A stretch of 64,000 nt of DNA from DATMER01 sp963844885 (GTDB taxonomy: Bacteria > Acidobacteriota > Thermoanaerobaculia > Multivoradales > UBA5704): positions 248,001-312,000 of the forward strand of contig CAWJQA010000007.1 in assembly GCA_963844885.1 (NCBI GenBank), written 5' to 3'. Shown here one piece after another: positions 48,724 through 57,765 of the stretch. The translations under genes were made by a program, and so were the position numbers. The notes beneath the pieces were generated by a model, which searched no databases, was not told the DNA's origin, and saw only the letters and a list, made by a program, of their open reading frames with translations. The first letter of the stretch is position 1. Each line of letters starts with the position of its first letter.

Positions 48724-51465
48724 CTACTTGCAGGTCTTGGCGCCTGTTCTGCCCTTGCAGCTATTCGAGCAGCACTGGGCGTTGCTCGTGCAGGTCTGGC
48801 CGGTGGCCAGGCAGGAGGCCGGGACGGTGAGGGTGATCGGAGTGTCGTGGGTGAGCGAGCCGTCCGTGCCGCGCACCTGGAAGTTGAAGGTGCCGGCGGC
48901 CTGGGAGCCGGCGACGGTCAGGGTCAGCGTGCTGCCGCCGGTCGGGGTGACCGGGTTGACCGAGAAGCCGCAGGTCACGCCCAGCGGCTGGCCGACGCAG
49001 GAGAGGTTGACCGGCGTGGCATAGCCGTTGATCGAGGTGAGGGTGCAGGTGGTGTTGCCGTTGCTCCCCGCTCCGATGGTCAGGCTCGACGGGCTGCAGG
49101 CGATGGAGAAGTCGGGCACCGGCGCGCCGCCGGGGGTGATGGCCGAGCAGTTGCTCGCGCCGCCGAAGCAGGCGGACGAGGAGCCGGCGGCGACCACGTT
49201 GTAATAATATTCACGGCCGTTGGCGACCTGGGTATCGTTGTAGGAGGTGCCGGTGGTCTCGGCGATGAGCGCCTTGCCGAAGTCGCAGCCGGCGTGGCCC
49301 TCGGACCGGAACACCCAATAGCGGGTGGCGCCGGAGACCGGGGTCCAGGACAGCGAGGCCTGGCGGTCGGCGGCGGAGGTGGAGAGCGTGGCGGCGGCGG
49401 CCGGACCGGAGGCGCAGCCGCTGTTCTGCGGCGTCGGCGTGGCGCAGGCGATGCCGTGGCGGTTGAACGCGTTGTAGATCGCCGTCATGTGCGGCGTGCC
49501 GTCGTTGAGGTTGCCGTTGTCGTCGTCGGCCGTCAGCCACTGGAGATAGCCGTTGGTCGCGCCGCAGCCGTCCGCGGACGAGCCGCAGGTGCAGGAGTGC
49601 CAGGCGCCGATGTTGCCGCTGCCCTGGTAGAAGATCTTGTTGGCGACGATGAAGGCCGTCTGGCTGTCATAGTTGTACGGCGCGCCGCGCAGGTCGCGCG
49701 CCACGAGGTCCCAGGCGGCCTGGCGGGCGGGCGCGGCGGCGCAGTGGACCTGGCGTCCGCACGGGCCGGTGCCGGTGGTGCAGGAGGTACAGACGAAGCC
49801 GAGCGGTGTGTCCGGCGTGTGGTCGGCGTGCTTGTCCCAGTCGGCGTCGCGCACGCCCGAGCAGTCGAGATCGCAGTGGGCGGCGCCGGTCTGGGCCTCG
49901 TTCTGGTTGAAGCCGGTGCCGTCGGAGGTGCTGCCGCAGCCCTTGTTGCTGGTCCAGAAGAAGCCGTGGCCGACGCAAGAGGTCTGGAGGCGGTAGATGG
50001 CCGCGATGTCGGCGTAGCCTTCGGACGAATTGGAGAGCACGCCGGCCGTGTCGTTGTCGTCCAGGCCGTGGCCCCATTCGTGATCGAACACGCCGGCCAT
50101 CTCACCGGTGTTGCGGCAGCCGCCGCCCGAGCGGTAGAAGTTCACCGTGCCGCCGCTATAGTAGGCGTTGCAGGTGTTGTTGATGTTGACCGTGGTGGTG
50201 ACGCGGCTCTGCAGCCACGTGTTGTTCGGCAGCCAGCCGCGCGCCATCTCCATGAGCTTGTTGAGCTCGTAGAAGGCCGTGCGCGATGAGGCGGTGTTGC
50301 CGAGCGAAGCGCCGACCGCGGTGCAGTCGTGGTTGCCGTTGACGCCGCCCATGTTGATGCCGCCGGCCGCGCTCTCGCCGACCGTACCGCACTGGTCCAC
50401 GATGTCGACGTACTTGCCGGTGAGCGTCGTGGTGACCGTGCCGCTGGTGTAATCGAAAAGACCGGCGCTGTTGGTGAAGTTGTTGGGCGAGGCGAGGCCG
50501 GTGTCCGTGAAGGGCATGGGCCAGCCGCTCTGCATCGTGCCGCAGGTGGTCGGGGTGGGGCAGATCTCGGTGTTGGTCTGCGGGTAGACGCCGCCGCTGA
50601 CCTGTTGCGAGACGTATTCGTTCGTATCCTGGAACGCGAGAATCTCGCCGCTATGGGCGTCGACCAGAACCTCCCAGGTGGCGTCGTCGGGCGCCCGGCG
50701 GAAGAGGAACGTCCAGGCCAGATGATGCTTGTAGCCGTTGCCCAGGCCGCCGTCGGCGGCGGCCGGGATGACCTCCAGGGCCGGCTGCCGGAGCATCACG
50801 TCCGACGAGGTGCGGCCACCGGCATAGGCGAACCCGGCATCGAGCGCCTGGGCCGCCGTGAGCTTCGGATTCGCGCTGAGCCCGTGGACGTTGCCCCAGG
50901 TCTCCGTGCCCATGACCACCACGTTGCCGTGGCTGATCGACAGCGCCACGCGGCCGTAGCGCACCGGGACCCCTTGGAAGCTCTGCGGGATGTTCACCTG
51001 CCAGAGATTGTCGTTGACCTGCTCCGCATGCACTTCGCCGAGCTGGGTGGCGTCGATGCCCAGGAGGGCCTGGTTGTTCAGCACATGATTGAGGGCGGCC
51101 TGGGCCACCGACTGCCTGTCGATCCCCGTCACCTTCCGGGGGATGTTGTTGCCGACGCCGTTGCCCGGGATCAGAGGAAAGGATCCCATGATGTTCGTCG
51201 CCGTGCCCGAGCGCGGATCGATGTACACCTGCGCCGCGGGCTGGCCGCTCATCGCGCGTACCGCCTGGAAGTCCTGCCATGCCTTCCGGTTGGGAAGAAG
51301 GTGCTGGACCTCGTCGAGGGACTGTTGAGAGCTGGTGATGGACAGCTCCGGCTTGAAGAATTCCTTCTGATCCAGGTACGAGCCGGAGTCCTTGGGATCC
51401 AGGGCCCAGGCGCTTCCGGCCAGGGCCAGCATGCCCAGGAGCGCCAGATATCTGCTCTGTTTCAT
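48724..51465 (-). CDS. Secreted M36/M4-like metalloprotease with FTP propeptide and Fn3-like and Ig-like C-terminal parts
   Basis: A 913-aa exported protease; ATG 51465 opens a signal peptide (YLALLGMLALAGSAWA). Residues 120-300 are the FTP/PepSY propeptide (LWQVNIPQSFQGVPVRYGRV, WEVLVDAHSGEILAFQDTNE). The catalytic domain has VFDHEWGHGLDDND (HExxH form HEWGH) and SSEGYADIAAIYR (Glu ligand). Residues about 720-790 are Fn3-like (ASLSWTPVSGATRYWVFRSE), then an Ig-like strand domain (DFSIACSPSSLTIGAGS) and a Cys-rich end (CLATGQTCTSNAQCCSNSCK) resembling a knottin-type knot. Extracellular protein degradation is likely. Confidence 0.88.
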   Translation of the reverse strand: MKQSRYLALLGMLALAGSAWALDPKDSGSYLDQKEFFKPELSITSSQQSLDEVQHLLPNRKAWQDFQAVRAMSGQPAAQVYIDPRSGTATNIMGSFPLIPGNGVGNNIPRKVTGIDRQSVAQAALNHVLNNQALLGIDATQLGEVHAEQVNDNLWQVNIPQSFQGVPVRYGRVALSISHGNVVVMGTETWGNVHGLSANPKLTAAQALDAGFAYAGGRTSSDVMLRQPALEVIPAAADGGLGNGYKHHLAWTFLFRRAPDDATWEVLVDAHSGEILAFQDTNEYVSQQVSGGVYPQTNTEICPTPTTCGTMQSGWPMPFTDTGLASPNNFTNSAGLFDYTSGTVTTTLTGKYVDIVDQCGTVGESAAGGINMGGVNGNHDCTAVGASLGNTASSRTAFYELNKLMEMARGWLPNNTWLQSRVTTTVNINNTCNAYYSGGTVNFYRSGGGCRNTGEMAGVFDHEWGHGLDDNDTAGVLSNSSEGYADIAAIYRLQTSCVGHGFFWTSNKGCGSTSDGTGFNQNEAQTGAAHCDLDCSGVRDADWDKHADHTPDTPLGFVCTSCTTGTGPCGRQVHCAAAPARQAAWDLVARDLRGAPYNYDSQTAFIVANKIFYQGSGNIGAWHSCTCGSSADGCGATNGYLQWLTADDDNGNLNDGTPHMTAIYNAFNRHGIACATPTPQNSGCASGPAAAATLSTSAADRQASLSWTPVSGATRYWVFRSEGHAGCDFGKALIAETTGTSYNDTQVANGREYYYNVVAAGSSSACFGGASNCSAITPGGAPVPDFSIACSPSSLTIGAGSNGNTTCTLTSINGYATPVNLSCVGQPLGVTCGFSVNPVTPTGGSTLTLTVAGSQAAGTFNFQVRGTDGSLTHDTPITLTVPASCLATGQTCTSNAQCCSNSCKGRTGAKTCK

Positions 51466-51580
51466 GTTGCCACCTCTTTCGGATTGAATCCCCGGCCGGG
51501 TCGCCGGGGACGGGTTTGCGGGCGGAATACTCTCTACCAATAGAGGTACCTCGCCCGTCGGAAAGCGGGACAGCGGGGGC

Positions 51581-51609
51581 TTGACCCAGATCGATGACGC
51601 GTCTATCAT
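51581..51609 (+). promoter_or_regulatory. Sigma-70-like promoter of the ene-reductase gene
   Basis: TTGACC (51581-51586), 17-base spacer, TATCAT (51604-51609), 22 bases before the chosen start at 51632. Confidence 0.65.
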
Positions 51610-51631
51610 TGACCAGACAATGGAGGTTCCG

Positions 51632-52744
51632 ATGATGATCGAGACAAAGACGCAAACCCCGACTCTGCTGACGCCGGTCCAGCTTGGGCCGTATACCTTG
51701 AAGAACCGGATGGTGATGGCGCCGATGACGAGGAACCGCGCCACCGAAGGCGAGGTGCCTTCGGCGATCGCGGCGACGTACTACGAGCAGCGGTCGTCCG
51801 CCGGGCTGATCGTGACGGAAGGCTCGCAGGTCTGCGCGGAGGGAGTGGGGTATCCGGCGACGCCGGGCATCCACACGGACGCGCAAGTCGAAGGCTGGAA
51901 GCGGGTGACCGCGGCGGTGCATGCGAAGGGCGGGCGGATCTTCCTCCAGCTCTGGCACGTGGGCCGGGTCTCGCACTCGTCCCTCCAGCCGGGCGGCGCG
52001 CTGCCGGTGGCGCCGTCGGCGATCCCGCTGGAAGGGATGTACCGCAGCCGGTCGGGCCCGGTGCCGTACGAGACGCCGCACGCCCTCGCCCTGGAGGAGA
52101 TCCCGGGCGTGGTGGAGCAGTTCCGCGAGGGAGCGAAGCGGGCGCTGGAGTCAGGCTTCGACGGCGTGGAGATCCACGGCGCGAACGGTTATCTGATCGA
52201 CCAGTTCCTGCGGGACGGCACGAACCACCGGACGGACGTCTACGGCGGCCCGGTGGAGAACCGCGCGCGGTTCCTCCGTGAGATCGTGGACGCGGTGGTC
52301 GGCGTGTGGGGAGCGGACCGGGTCGGCATCCGTTTGTCGCCGACCGGCTCGTTCAACAACATGAGCGATTCCGATCCGCTGGCGACCTTCGGCTACGTGG
52401 CCGGTCTGCTGCGACCGTACGGCCTGGCCTACGTCCATCTCATCCTGCCGCAGGCCTGGGACCCGTCGACGCCGGAGCATACCGTTGCGCGGACGATGAA
52501 GGAGCGTTTCGGAGGCACCGTGATCCTCAACGGCGGCTTTGGAAAGGAGACGGGCGATACGGTGCTGGCGGAAGGCCTGGGTGACCTGGTGTCGTTCGGA
52601 ACCCTTTTCCTGGCGAATCCGGACCTGCCGGAGCGTTTCGCGGAGGGCGCGCCGCTCAACGAGCCGGACCGCTCGACATTCTACCACGGCGGCGAGAAAG
52701 GTTTCATCGACTACCCGGCGCGGCACGTCCTGACCGCTCAATAA
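51632..52744 (+). CDS. Old Yellow Enzyme family ene-reductase (NemA-like)
   Basis: A 370-aa FMN-dependent oxidoreductase that reduces activated C=C bonds, nitro compounds or similar electrophiles with NAD(P)H. Motifs: LGPYTLKNRMVMAPMTRNRA, LIVTEGSQVCAEGVGYPATP, FLQLWHVGRVSHSSLQPGG (substrate-binding His), FDGVEIHGANGYLIDQFLRD, RTDVYGGPVENRARF, VGIRLSPTGSFNNM, NGGFGKETGD and FGTLFLANPDLPERF. GGAGG lies 5 bases before ATG 51632 (51635 is an alternative). Convergent with the carbamate kinase gene, overlapping by 7 bases. Confidence 0.95.
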   Translation: MMIETKTQTPTLLTPVQLGPYTLKNRMVMAPMTRNRATEGEVPSAIAATYYEQRSSAGLIVTEGSQVCAEGVGYPATPGIHTDAQVEGWKRVTAAVHAKGGRIFLQLWHVGRVSHSSLQPGGALPVAPSAIPLEGMYRSRSGPVPYETPHALALEEIPGVVEQFREGAKRALESGFDGVEIHGANGYLIDQFLRDGTNHRTDVYGGPVENRARFLREIVDAVVGVWGADRVGIRLSPTGSFNNMSDSDPLATFGYVAGLLRPYGLAYVHLILPQAWDPSTPEHTVARTMKERFGGTVILNGGFGKETGDTVLAEGLGDLVSFGTLFLANPDLPERFAEGAPLNEPDRSTFYHGGEKGFIDYPARHVLTAQ

Positions 52745-53676
52745 GTCTCCAATCCCTGAACCCCGGTGCTGACCAGGGTGCCGGCCTCGCCGCGGGAAAT
52801 CCGCTCGAGGTCGGCCAGGGCGCCGACCGCGGCGGTCTTGCCGGTGCGGGAGGCGAACTCGATCGCGGCCTCGACCTTGGGACCCATGGAGCCCGTGGCG
52901 AAGCCGAATTTCCCCAGCTCGTCCGGGTGGACGCGGCGGATGGCGCGCTGCGTGGGCTTTCCCCAATCGAGATAGATGGCGTCGGCGTCGGTGGCCATGA
53001 TGAACAGGTCGGCCTCGATCTCGCGGGCGAGCAGAGCGCCGGCGCGGTCCTTGTCGACGGCCGCCTCACATCCGAACAGCTTGCGGCCGGGCTTGTAGAC
53101 CGTGGGAATGCCACCGCCGCCGGCACAGATCACGATGCAGCCGCGTTCCATGAGCCACTTGATCGGCCGGATCTCGAAGATCCGCTTGGGCAAGGGGGAG
53201 GGCACGACGCGGCGGAACCGGTCACCGTCCGGGGTATCTGGAGCCATCGCCCAACCCTTCTCCGCCTGGAGCTTGCGGGCCTCTTCTTCGCTGTAAAGAG
53301 GCCCGATCGGCTTGGTCGGGTTTTCGAAGGCGGGGTCGTCGGGATCGACCTCGACCATGGAGAGGATGGTGGCGAAAGGCTGCTCGAACGGCATCAGATT
53401 GCCGAGCTCCTGCTCGATCATGTAGCCGATCATCCCCTCCGTCTGGGCGCCGAGGACGTCGAGGGGGTAGGTCTCGACGGGAAGATACGCGGCGCCTTGC
53501 AGGGCGAGAAGCCCCACCTGGGGTCCGTTGCCATGAGAGATGACGAGCTGATGCTCGCGCCCGAGCGGAGCGAGCGCCTCGGCCGCGATCCGCACATTCC
53601 TCCGCTGATTCTCGGCCGTCATCGCCTCACCGCGCCGCAGCAAGGCGTTCCCCCCCAGGGCTACCAGGATTCGCAT
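52738..53676 (-). CDS. arcC: Carbamate kinase
   Basis: A 312-aa enzyme that makes ATP from carbamoyl phosphate and ADP, or the reverse. Family marks: MRILVALGGNALLRRG, VISHGNGPQVGLLALQGAAY, LDVLGAQTEGMIGYMIEQEL, VPSPLPKRIFEIRPIKWLM, VICAGGGGIPTVYK, EAAVDKDRAGALLAREI, FIMATDADAIYLDWGKP, FATGSMGPKVEAAIEF and GTLVSTG. No arginine deiminase or ornithine carbamoyltransferase gene lies beside it, so it may act in purine, oxamate or agmatine breakdown. Confidence 0.95.
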   Translation of the reverse strand: MRILVALGGNALLRRGEAMTAENQRRNVRIAAEALAPLGREHQLVISHGNGPQVGLLALQGAAYLPVETYPLDVLGAQTEGMIGYMIEQELGNLMPFEQPFATILSMVEVDPDDPAFENPTKPIGPLYSEEEARKLQAEKGWAMAPDTPDGDRFRRVVPSPLPKRIFEIRPIKWLMERGCIVICAGGGGIPTVYKPGRKLFGCEAAVDKDRAGALLAREIEADLFIMATDADAIYLDWGKPTQRAIRRVHPDELGKFGFATGSMGPKVEAAIEFASRTGKTAAVGALADLERISRGEAGTLVSTGVQGLETY

Positions 53677-53759
53677 GCAATCTCCCTCGCCGCGCGGTGT
53701 CCCGGAGACGGGGGAGACGGGCGGCGGAAAACGCGAAGTCTACTCCCGGACGGGGGGCG

Positions 53760-53895
53760 GGCGCACGGGGGCAAGCTCCAACTGAAGGACGCGGCGCTCC
53801 GCCGGTCCGAAGCCGCCCTGGAGGCCGAGGCCGCCGCGCGGCGGTCCTTGGAAGAAGAGCTGGCCCGCCTTCGCCGCGAGTCCCCCCGGCTGTAG
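53760..53895 (+). pseudogene. C-terminal tail of a Uma2-like nuclease gene
   Basis: Open frame LQLKDAALRRSEAALEAEAA then ARRSLEEELARLRRESPRL with stop at 53893-53895: the charged coiled-coil end usual for Uma2-family PD-(D/E)XK proteins. The nuclease domain is absent. Remnant. Confidence 0.45.
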
Positions 53896-53956
53896 ATCGG
53901 GATTCGGACCTCCCCAGGCGGCAAACCCTCGTCGTTCCCCGTTTTGAGCCTCTCGA

Positions 53957-54118
53957 TGGATGGGGAAAGGCAGGGAGCGCCTCCATCCCTCCTTTTCCGG
54001 GATCGAAAAAGGTAGGGAGCGTCGCGCTCCCTCCTTTTCCCGGATCGAGAAAGGTAGGGAGCGCGACGATCCCTCTCTGGGCTGAGATGGGAAAAGGAGG
54101 GAGCGCGTCGCTCCCCGC
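53957..54118. repeat. Array of about four 45-bp palindromic REP units
   Basis: Units begin GATGGGGAAAGGCAGGGAGC (53957), GATCGAAAAAGGTAGGGAGC (54001), GATCGAGAAAGGTAGGGAGC (54043) and GATGGGAAAAGGAGGGAGCG (54086). Each holds GGGAGCG...CGCTCCC arms with variable centres. Class different from the CCCTCTCC and TGGGGA palindromes. A RAYT-like remnant lies 3 kb away. Confidence 0.75.
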
Positions 54119-54181
54119 TCAAGTCGGCCGAGACGATACGGGCTCAGGCCGGTCAGACACCTTTCCTGGCGGATATCCTCT

Positions 54182-54480
54182 TCAATCCCACCGGCGCTCG
54201 CGTTTGAGCCGCGCGAGATGAGCTTCGAGCTGTTCGAGGGACATCGCCCCGATTTCAGCTCGGCGCGACGGATCGAGCGGGATCGTGAGCAGCTCACAGA
54301 TGTCCTCAATGCCGCGCCGAAGACCGCGAGCAAAGCCCTGGGATTCGCCCTGCCGCTCGGCGTCCTTGGCAGAGAAAGGCGCCCTTTGACGGAGCCCTGG
54401 ACAAAGCCCCATAAAGCCCCCTGGTTGAGGTGAAGGGTGTGGCGGAGTAGGATACTGAGGAGGTGGAGGCCGCCATGATC
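54182..54480 (-). pseudogene. C-terminal remnant of an Rpn/DUF4351-like gene
   Basis: The frame gives AKDAERQGESQGFARGLRRG then IEDICELLTIPLDPSRRAEI and LEQLEAHLARLKRERRWD with stop at 54182. This charged repeat plus ICELL...LLK-R-W ending is the C-terminus of Rpn/PD-(D/E)XK transposase-like proteins. Upstream the frame breaks and no nuclease core is found. Confidence 0.55.
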
Positions 54481-55070
54481 CGACGCTCCTGCAAGGTGTC
54501 CTGGCCATCGAGTCTGGTAAGTTGTTCCAGGTCAATGACTTCAGGTGCAGTCCAGTACAATGCCGGGAGCCGTGAATTGAAATTGCCAGTAGCAAGGACT
54601 GTGCCAATCCTCTCCAAGTCTGCCGCAGGGCCGGTTGGCACGGAGTTGCGGCCCGCCGCCGCTTGGCCTTGCCCGGCGACGATCACCTCGCTCCTTGGCC
54701 GCTCCTTCAGCCCCTTCCGCTCGACTCGTTTTAGCGCTAGCATTGAAAATATGAAAGCGCTGGGTGAGCCCAGATCATGCCGCCAGCGCTCCGAGGCGGC
54801 GTTGTCGTGCCGGGGGCCTCGCATTTCGGGGCGGTCGAACCAGAGCCAACCGTCATGCCGTGACTTTCTCCTTCGGCCGGCTTCTGGTTAGGGCAACCGG
54901 CTCGGACTCCCCCGCGGTCTCGTTCAACCTGGTCTATCCAACATCCTCCCGGCGGCGCCGGAGGTTTTTGGGAGGTTCACCTGGGAGGATGTCGAATAGA
55001 CCCTTAAACGTTCGGCGACGGACCAATTGAGAGGCACTCGGGCAAGGCAACATCACAAAAAGGAACATGA
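54481..55070. other. Non-coding or decayed stretch before membrane gene
   Basis: No recognisable gene. Open frames on both strands are short, biased and lack family signatures; possibly more debris of the Rpn-like gene. AAAAGGAAC precedes ATG 55071. Confidence 0.35.
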
Positions 55071-55625
55071 ATGAGCGACGACAAAGAGCGGGAGGTTGCA
55101 AGACTAAAAGCTATCGTTGCACTCATGCAAGTTCAGACCGAGGGAACGGAGGCGCACGAGCGATATTCACTTCTCATTATGGGATTTTCAGGCGCTCTAG
55201 GGGGCTACCTATTTGGTTCTGGCTCGCCATTGCCGGCCGTATCAAGCGGCCAAGTCTGGGCAGCGTATCTGCTTGCTCTGTCCCTTCTATTCGCCCTTCC
55301 TGCGGTATGGCTAGGTCATGTCACAGCACTGATGCGCACCGGGATTCGGTCAAGCCCAGTTCTCGAAAAGCAACTCAAGGAGTTTGATCCCGAGGCGAGG
55401 CTAAAAGCGCTTGAGGATGCGAGCGCTTGGATGTATCGGAAGCTTCCCTGGATGGATCGGCTCGTCGGCGCGCCGTTCATTGATTCTTCTTTACCTTGGG
55501 AGGTGAGGCTGGAGAAAGGGCTGGGTCGCATCGTGACCGTCGGGATCTGGCAGTCTATTTTCATGCGTCTACAACTCCTTGCCATCGCCGGTGCGGTGAT
55601 TGCTCTAGCAGCAGCATGGATCTGA
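55071..55625 (+). CDS. Hypothetical membrane protein (cassette-like gene 1)
   Basis: A 184-aa protein. Residues 1-28 are charged helix, then spans at about 34-52 (LLIMGFSGALGGYLFGSG), 62-85 (QVWAAYLLALSLLFALPAVW) and 160-183 (RLQLLAIAGAVIALAAAWI), with a helical loop of 70 residues between the second and third. The base composition is lower in GC than the flanks. It is followed immediately by an attC-like palindrome at 55626. Not recognised. Confidence 0.65.
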   Translation: MSDDKEREVARLKAIVALMQVQTEGTEAHERYSLLIMGFSGALGGYLFGSGSPLPAVSSGQVWAAYLLALSLLFALPAVWLGHVTALMRTGIRSSPVLEKQLKEFDPEARLKALEDASAWMYRKLPWMDRLVGAPFIDSSLPWEVRLEKGLGRIVTVGIWQSIFMRLQLLAIAGAVIALAAAWI

Positions 55626-55709
55626 CTGCCGTGAACGTCGCCGAACCCCCGCTTCCACCGGACGGCCGGCTTCGCCGCCCGCGCGGTGAAGCGTCAGAGC
55701 GTTATGCGT
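55626..55709. repeat. attC-like imperfect palindrome between two cassette-like genes
   Basis: An imperfect palindrome (CCGCTTCCACCGGACGG ... CGCGCGGTGAAGCG) ends in GCGTTATGCG. GTTATGC resembles the right core site (GTTRRRY, one mismatch) of integron attC sites. The left core near 55628 is poor. Folding as a bottom-strand hairpin must be tested. Confidence 0.4.
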
Positions 55710-55724
55710 CGTAGAGGAGAATGG

Positions 55725-56729
55725 ATGAGGCTAGTCCTCATGCTGCCCATGCTGGTTGCTTTGCTCACACCATCCCTGCATGCGCAGCCACTCCAGGAAA
55801 CAACCGTAGCGCAGGTGCAGCCGCAGCAACCGCCGCAGCCACCACGGCCCTCTTTGGAATGGTTGAACATCGTCAGTCTTATCATCGGCTTCTTCGGTGT
55901 TGTGGGAACTGTTTATACGATTCGCGGCTGGCGTCGTAGCGAGCAGGACAGAAGGACTTTGCAGTATCTATTCCAGACTGCTGAGAAGAATCTTCAGAAA
56001 GATATTACCGAAGCGGAGATCCAGCAGAAGAAGCAAGAGGCCAGCAGGATCGCCGCAGAGATACACGACCTTCAACAGCAACTACGTGAAAGTATTCCCG
56101 TGGAAGCGCGACGAGCCGTCTTGCTGGATAAATTGTTCTCACAGGAGTTCCTGGTCTCACAGACATACTCATCTATCCAGGAGATCCGAAAAGAACTAGG
56201 TCCAGATGCACCACCCTCTCAGATTCCGCCCGAGCTCGCCGCAATCATCGAGAGAGAGATCCGTCCTGAGTATGTGCTTCGCGAGGAGCGATCACATCTC
56301 AAGAACCAACTTACAATCATCACAACTGCGGTTGCCATACTTTCGGCGGTTCTCCCTGATCCAATTGGACCGCTGGTTAGTGTTCCTTTGTTCCTATTGG
56401 CGGTACCCGTCCTGGCGAGGCTGTACAAGTCCTATCTACCGAAGGACCCTGCCGGTCGGAAGCTCTACACGTGTCGCATCGCCTACGTAGGTTCATTCCT
56501 GGGGGTAATTGGCGCTCTGCTATATCCGGCATCACTCGTTTTGAAAGGCATTCCCATATATCAAATGAAGCTGCACTTTTGGATTGCCTTTGCTATGGCC
56601 TTTCTTTTTCTGTTCTGCGGACTGTTTTTCTTCGCCCTCTCACGTCATTTGGCACGTTCCATGGGAGGTCGAAACAACCCAGATGCGAATCCGAGCGCTA
56701 GCGGATCGGTAAATGGTGTCGAGAGGTAG
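55725..56729 (+). CDS. Hypothetical exported membrane protein with coiled coil (cassette-like gene 2)
   Basis: A 334-aa protein. ATG 55725 is preferred over 55704 because GAGGAG lies 6 bases before it and it opens directly on a signal peptide (VLMLPMLVALLTPSLHAQ). Then a Pro/Gln linker, a span (WLNIVSLIIGFFGVVGTVYT), a coiled coil (EAEIQQKKQEASRIAAEIHD, LQQQLRESIPVEARRAVLLD), and four C-terminal spans (TTAVAILSAVLPDPIGPLVS, VPLFLLAVPVLARLY, GSFLGVIGALLYPASLVL, FWIAFAMAFLFLFCGLFFFA). Lower GC than its surroundings. Begins just after the attC-like site and ends 15 bases before a GCATAAC half-site. Function unknown. Confidence 0.65.
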   Translation: MRLVLMLPMLVALLTPSLHAQPLQETTVAQVQPQQPPQPPRPSLEWLNIVSLIIGFFGVVGTVYTIRGWRRSEQDRRTLQYLFQTAEKNLQKDITEAEIQQKKQEASRIAAEIHDLQQQLRESIPVEARRAVLLDKLFSQEFLVSQTYSSIQEIRKELGPDAPPSQIPPELAAIIEREIRPEYVLREERSHLKNQLTIITTAVAILSAVLPDPIGPLVSVPLFLLAVPVLARLYKSYLPKDPAGRKLYTCRIAYVGSFLGVIGALLYPASLVLKGIPIYQMKLHFWIAFAMAFLFLFCGLFFFALSRHLARSMGGRNNPDANPSASGSVNGVER

Positions 56730-56744
56730 AAGATGAGCGAGGTC

Positions 56745-56770
56745 GCATAACACCGACCTCAACCGGACAG
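56745..56770. repeat. Half attC-like site
   Basis: GCATAACACCGACCTCAACC then GGACAG: GCATAAC is the exact reverse complement of the GTTATGC that ends the 55626 site, and CAACCGGAC is common in attC left arms. The matching right half is missing. A possible cassette end. Confidence 0.35.
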
Positions 56771-57034
56771 GAACCCAGGGAAAGTGCCAGAGCAAGTGAA
56801 AAGAGTCCGGGCGTAAATTCGGCGGCAGAGCGCCCGACCAAGCGGTCTTCATCTTTGACGGACCGACTACCGCTGTAGTTTTGGGGACCGGGCGCTCGAA
56901 TCGGCCCTTCCGCCGGAGCCTGGATGAAGCTCGCTGATCGATAAATCTGCTCAGAAGGCAGGCTTCGCCCTGTCCGGCGCGTGGAGGTCGGTAAAATTTC
57001 CGATCGAGTTGAGGGTCGGCGAGACGATCTCGAT
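56771..57034. other. Spacer without recognised gene
   Basis: Nothing recognisable. It separates the cassette-like genes from the RAYT remnant. Confidence 0.3.
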
Positions 57035-57474
57035 CTACGGTGGCAAGGCTCGGACAAACGGCAGGCCGGGTGGAAACGATCCCAATGGAAATTGCGCGGA
57101 TCGGTCTCCGGCCTTGAGCTGCTCGGCGGCGTCCCGGAAGGCCGCCAAAAAGAGGCCGTACATTTCACGTAGCGCGTTGCGGACCGCGTTGCTGGCGGCG
57201 TGGAAGCGGGGAGCCGGTGACTTCTTGGTCCGGTTCGGCTCGGTGTGGGGGTTCTGTTGGAGAATGGCTTTGACGCCAAGGACCGGAATCCCCTTCTCGC
57301 GCCGGATCGCTCTGGCCTCGGCTTCGATCTCGTCAACCAGGGCGGCCACCCGTTCACGATATTGCTCCGGTGAGAGGTGCGCCCAGCAAGGTAGAGGAGA
57401 CGGGACTGTCTCGTCCGGACCGTGACTTCCACCAGGGCGCCCCCTTGGGGCACAAAGCGCACACTTCGGGCCAT
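57035..57474 (-). pseudogene. RAYT (REP-associated transposase)-like gene with the catalytic core deleted
   Basis: ATG 57474 encodes MARSVRFVPQGGALVEVTVR, the usual start of a Y1_Tnp/RAYT-like family in acidobacteria. After 25 codons the frame changes and continues PLPCWAHLSPEQYRERVAAL, VDEIEAEARAIRREKGIPVL, SPAPRFHAASNAVRNALREM and SFPPGLPFVR, the C-terminal part of the same family. The central 500-600 bases that should hold the HUH motif and catalytic Tyr are gone. Family identity is from memory of the flanking sequences. It fits the abundance of REP palindromes nearby. Confidence 0.6.
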
Positions 57475-57765
57475 GCCTATATAGAGACGGAAAACGGCCC
57501 GCGAACGTCATTAAGGGTATGATGAAGAACTGAAGTGGCGGGGTGAGAGGAGAAGCGACGCGGAGCCTATCACACTCCGGTCGGTCCGAAAGCCAACTCT
57601 CGCACTGGCGGCTGGCAACTACCTCTGGCCTGGCACCTGCCTGGGCTGGAACCCAGGTTATCTCAGAGATTTTCTGTCCACATCGATGTGATGGGACAGG
57701 CTCTATAGAAGAAAGAACGGGTATACTCAGTAGGCGCCCGGCATTGGCCGGTAGAGATTGACTTC
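57475..57765. other. Spacer without recognised gene
   Basis: No clear gene or regulatory signal. The last bases (GGTAGAGATTGACTTC) give a weak ribosome site for ATG 57766. Confidence 0.3.

Noticed and set aside
48565..50289. 574-codon Gly/Ala-rich + strand frame
   Set aside because: Antisense to the M36 protease; composition is typical of shadow frames.
53957..54118. 45-bp repeat array considered as CRISPR
   Set aside because: Units are palindromes joined without unique spacers, and no cas gene is near; they fit REP elements.
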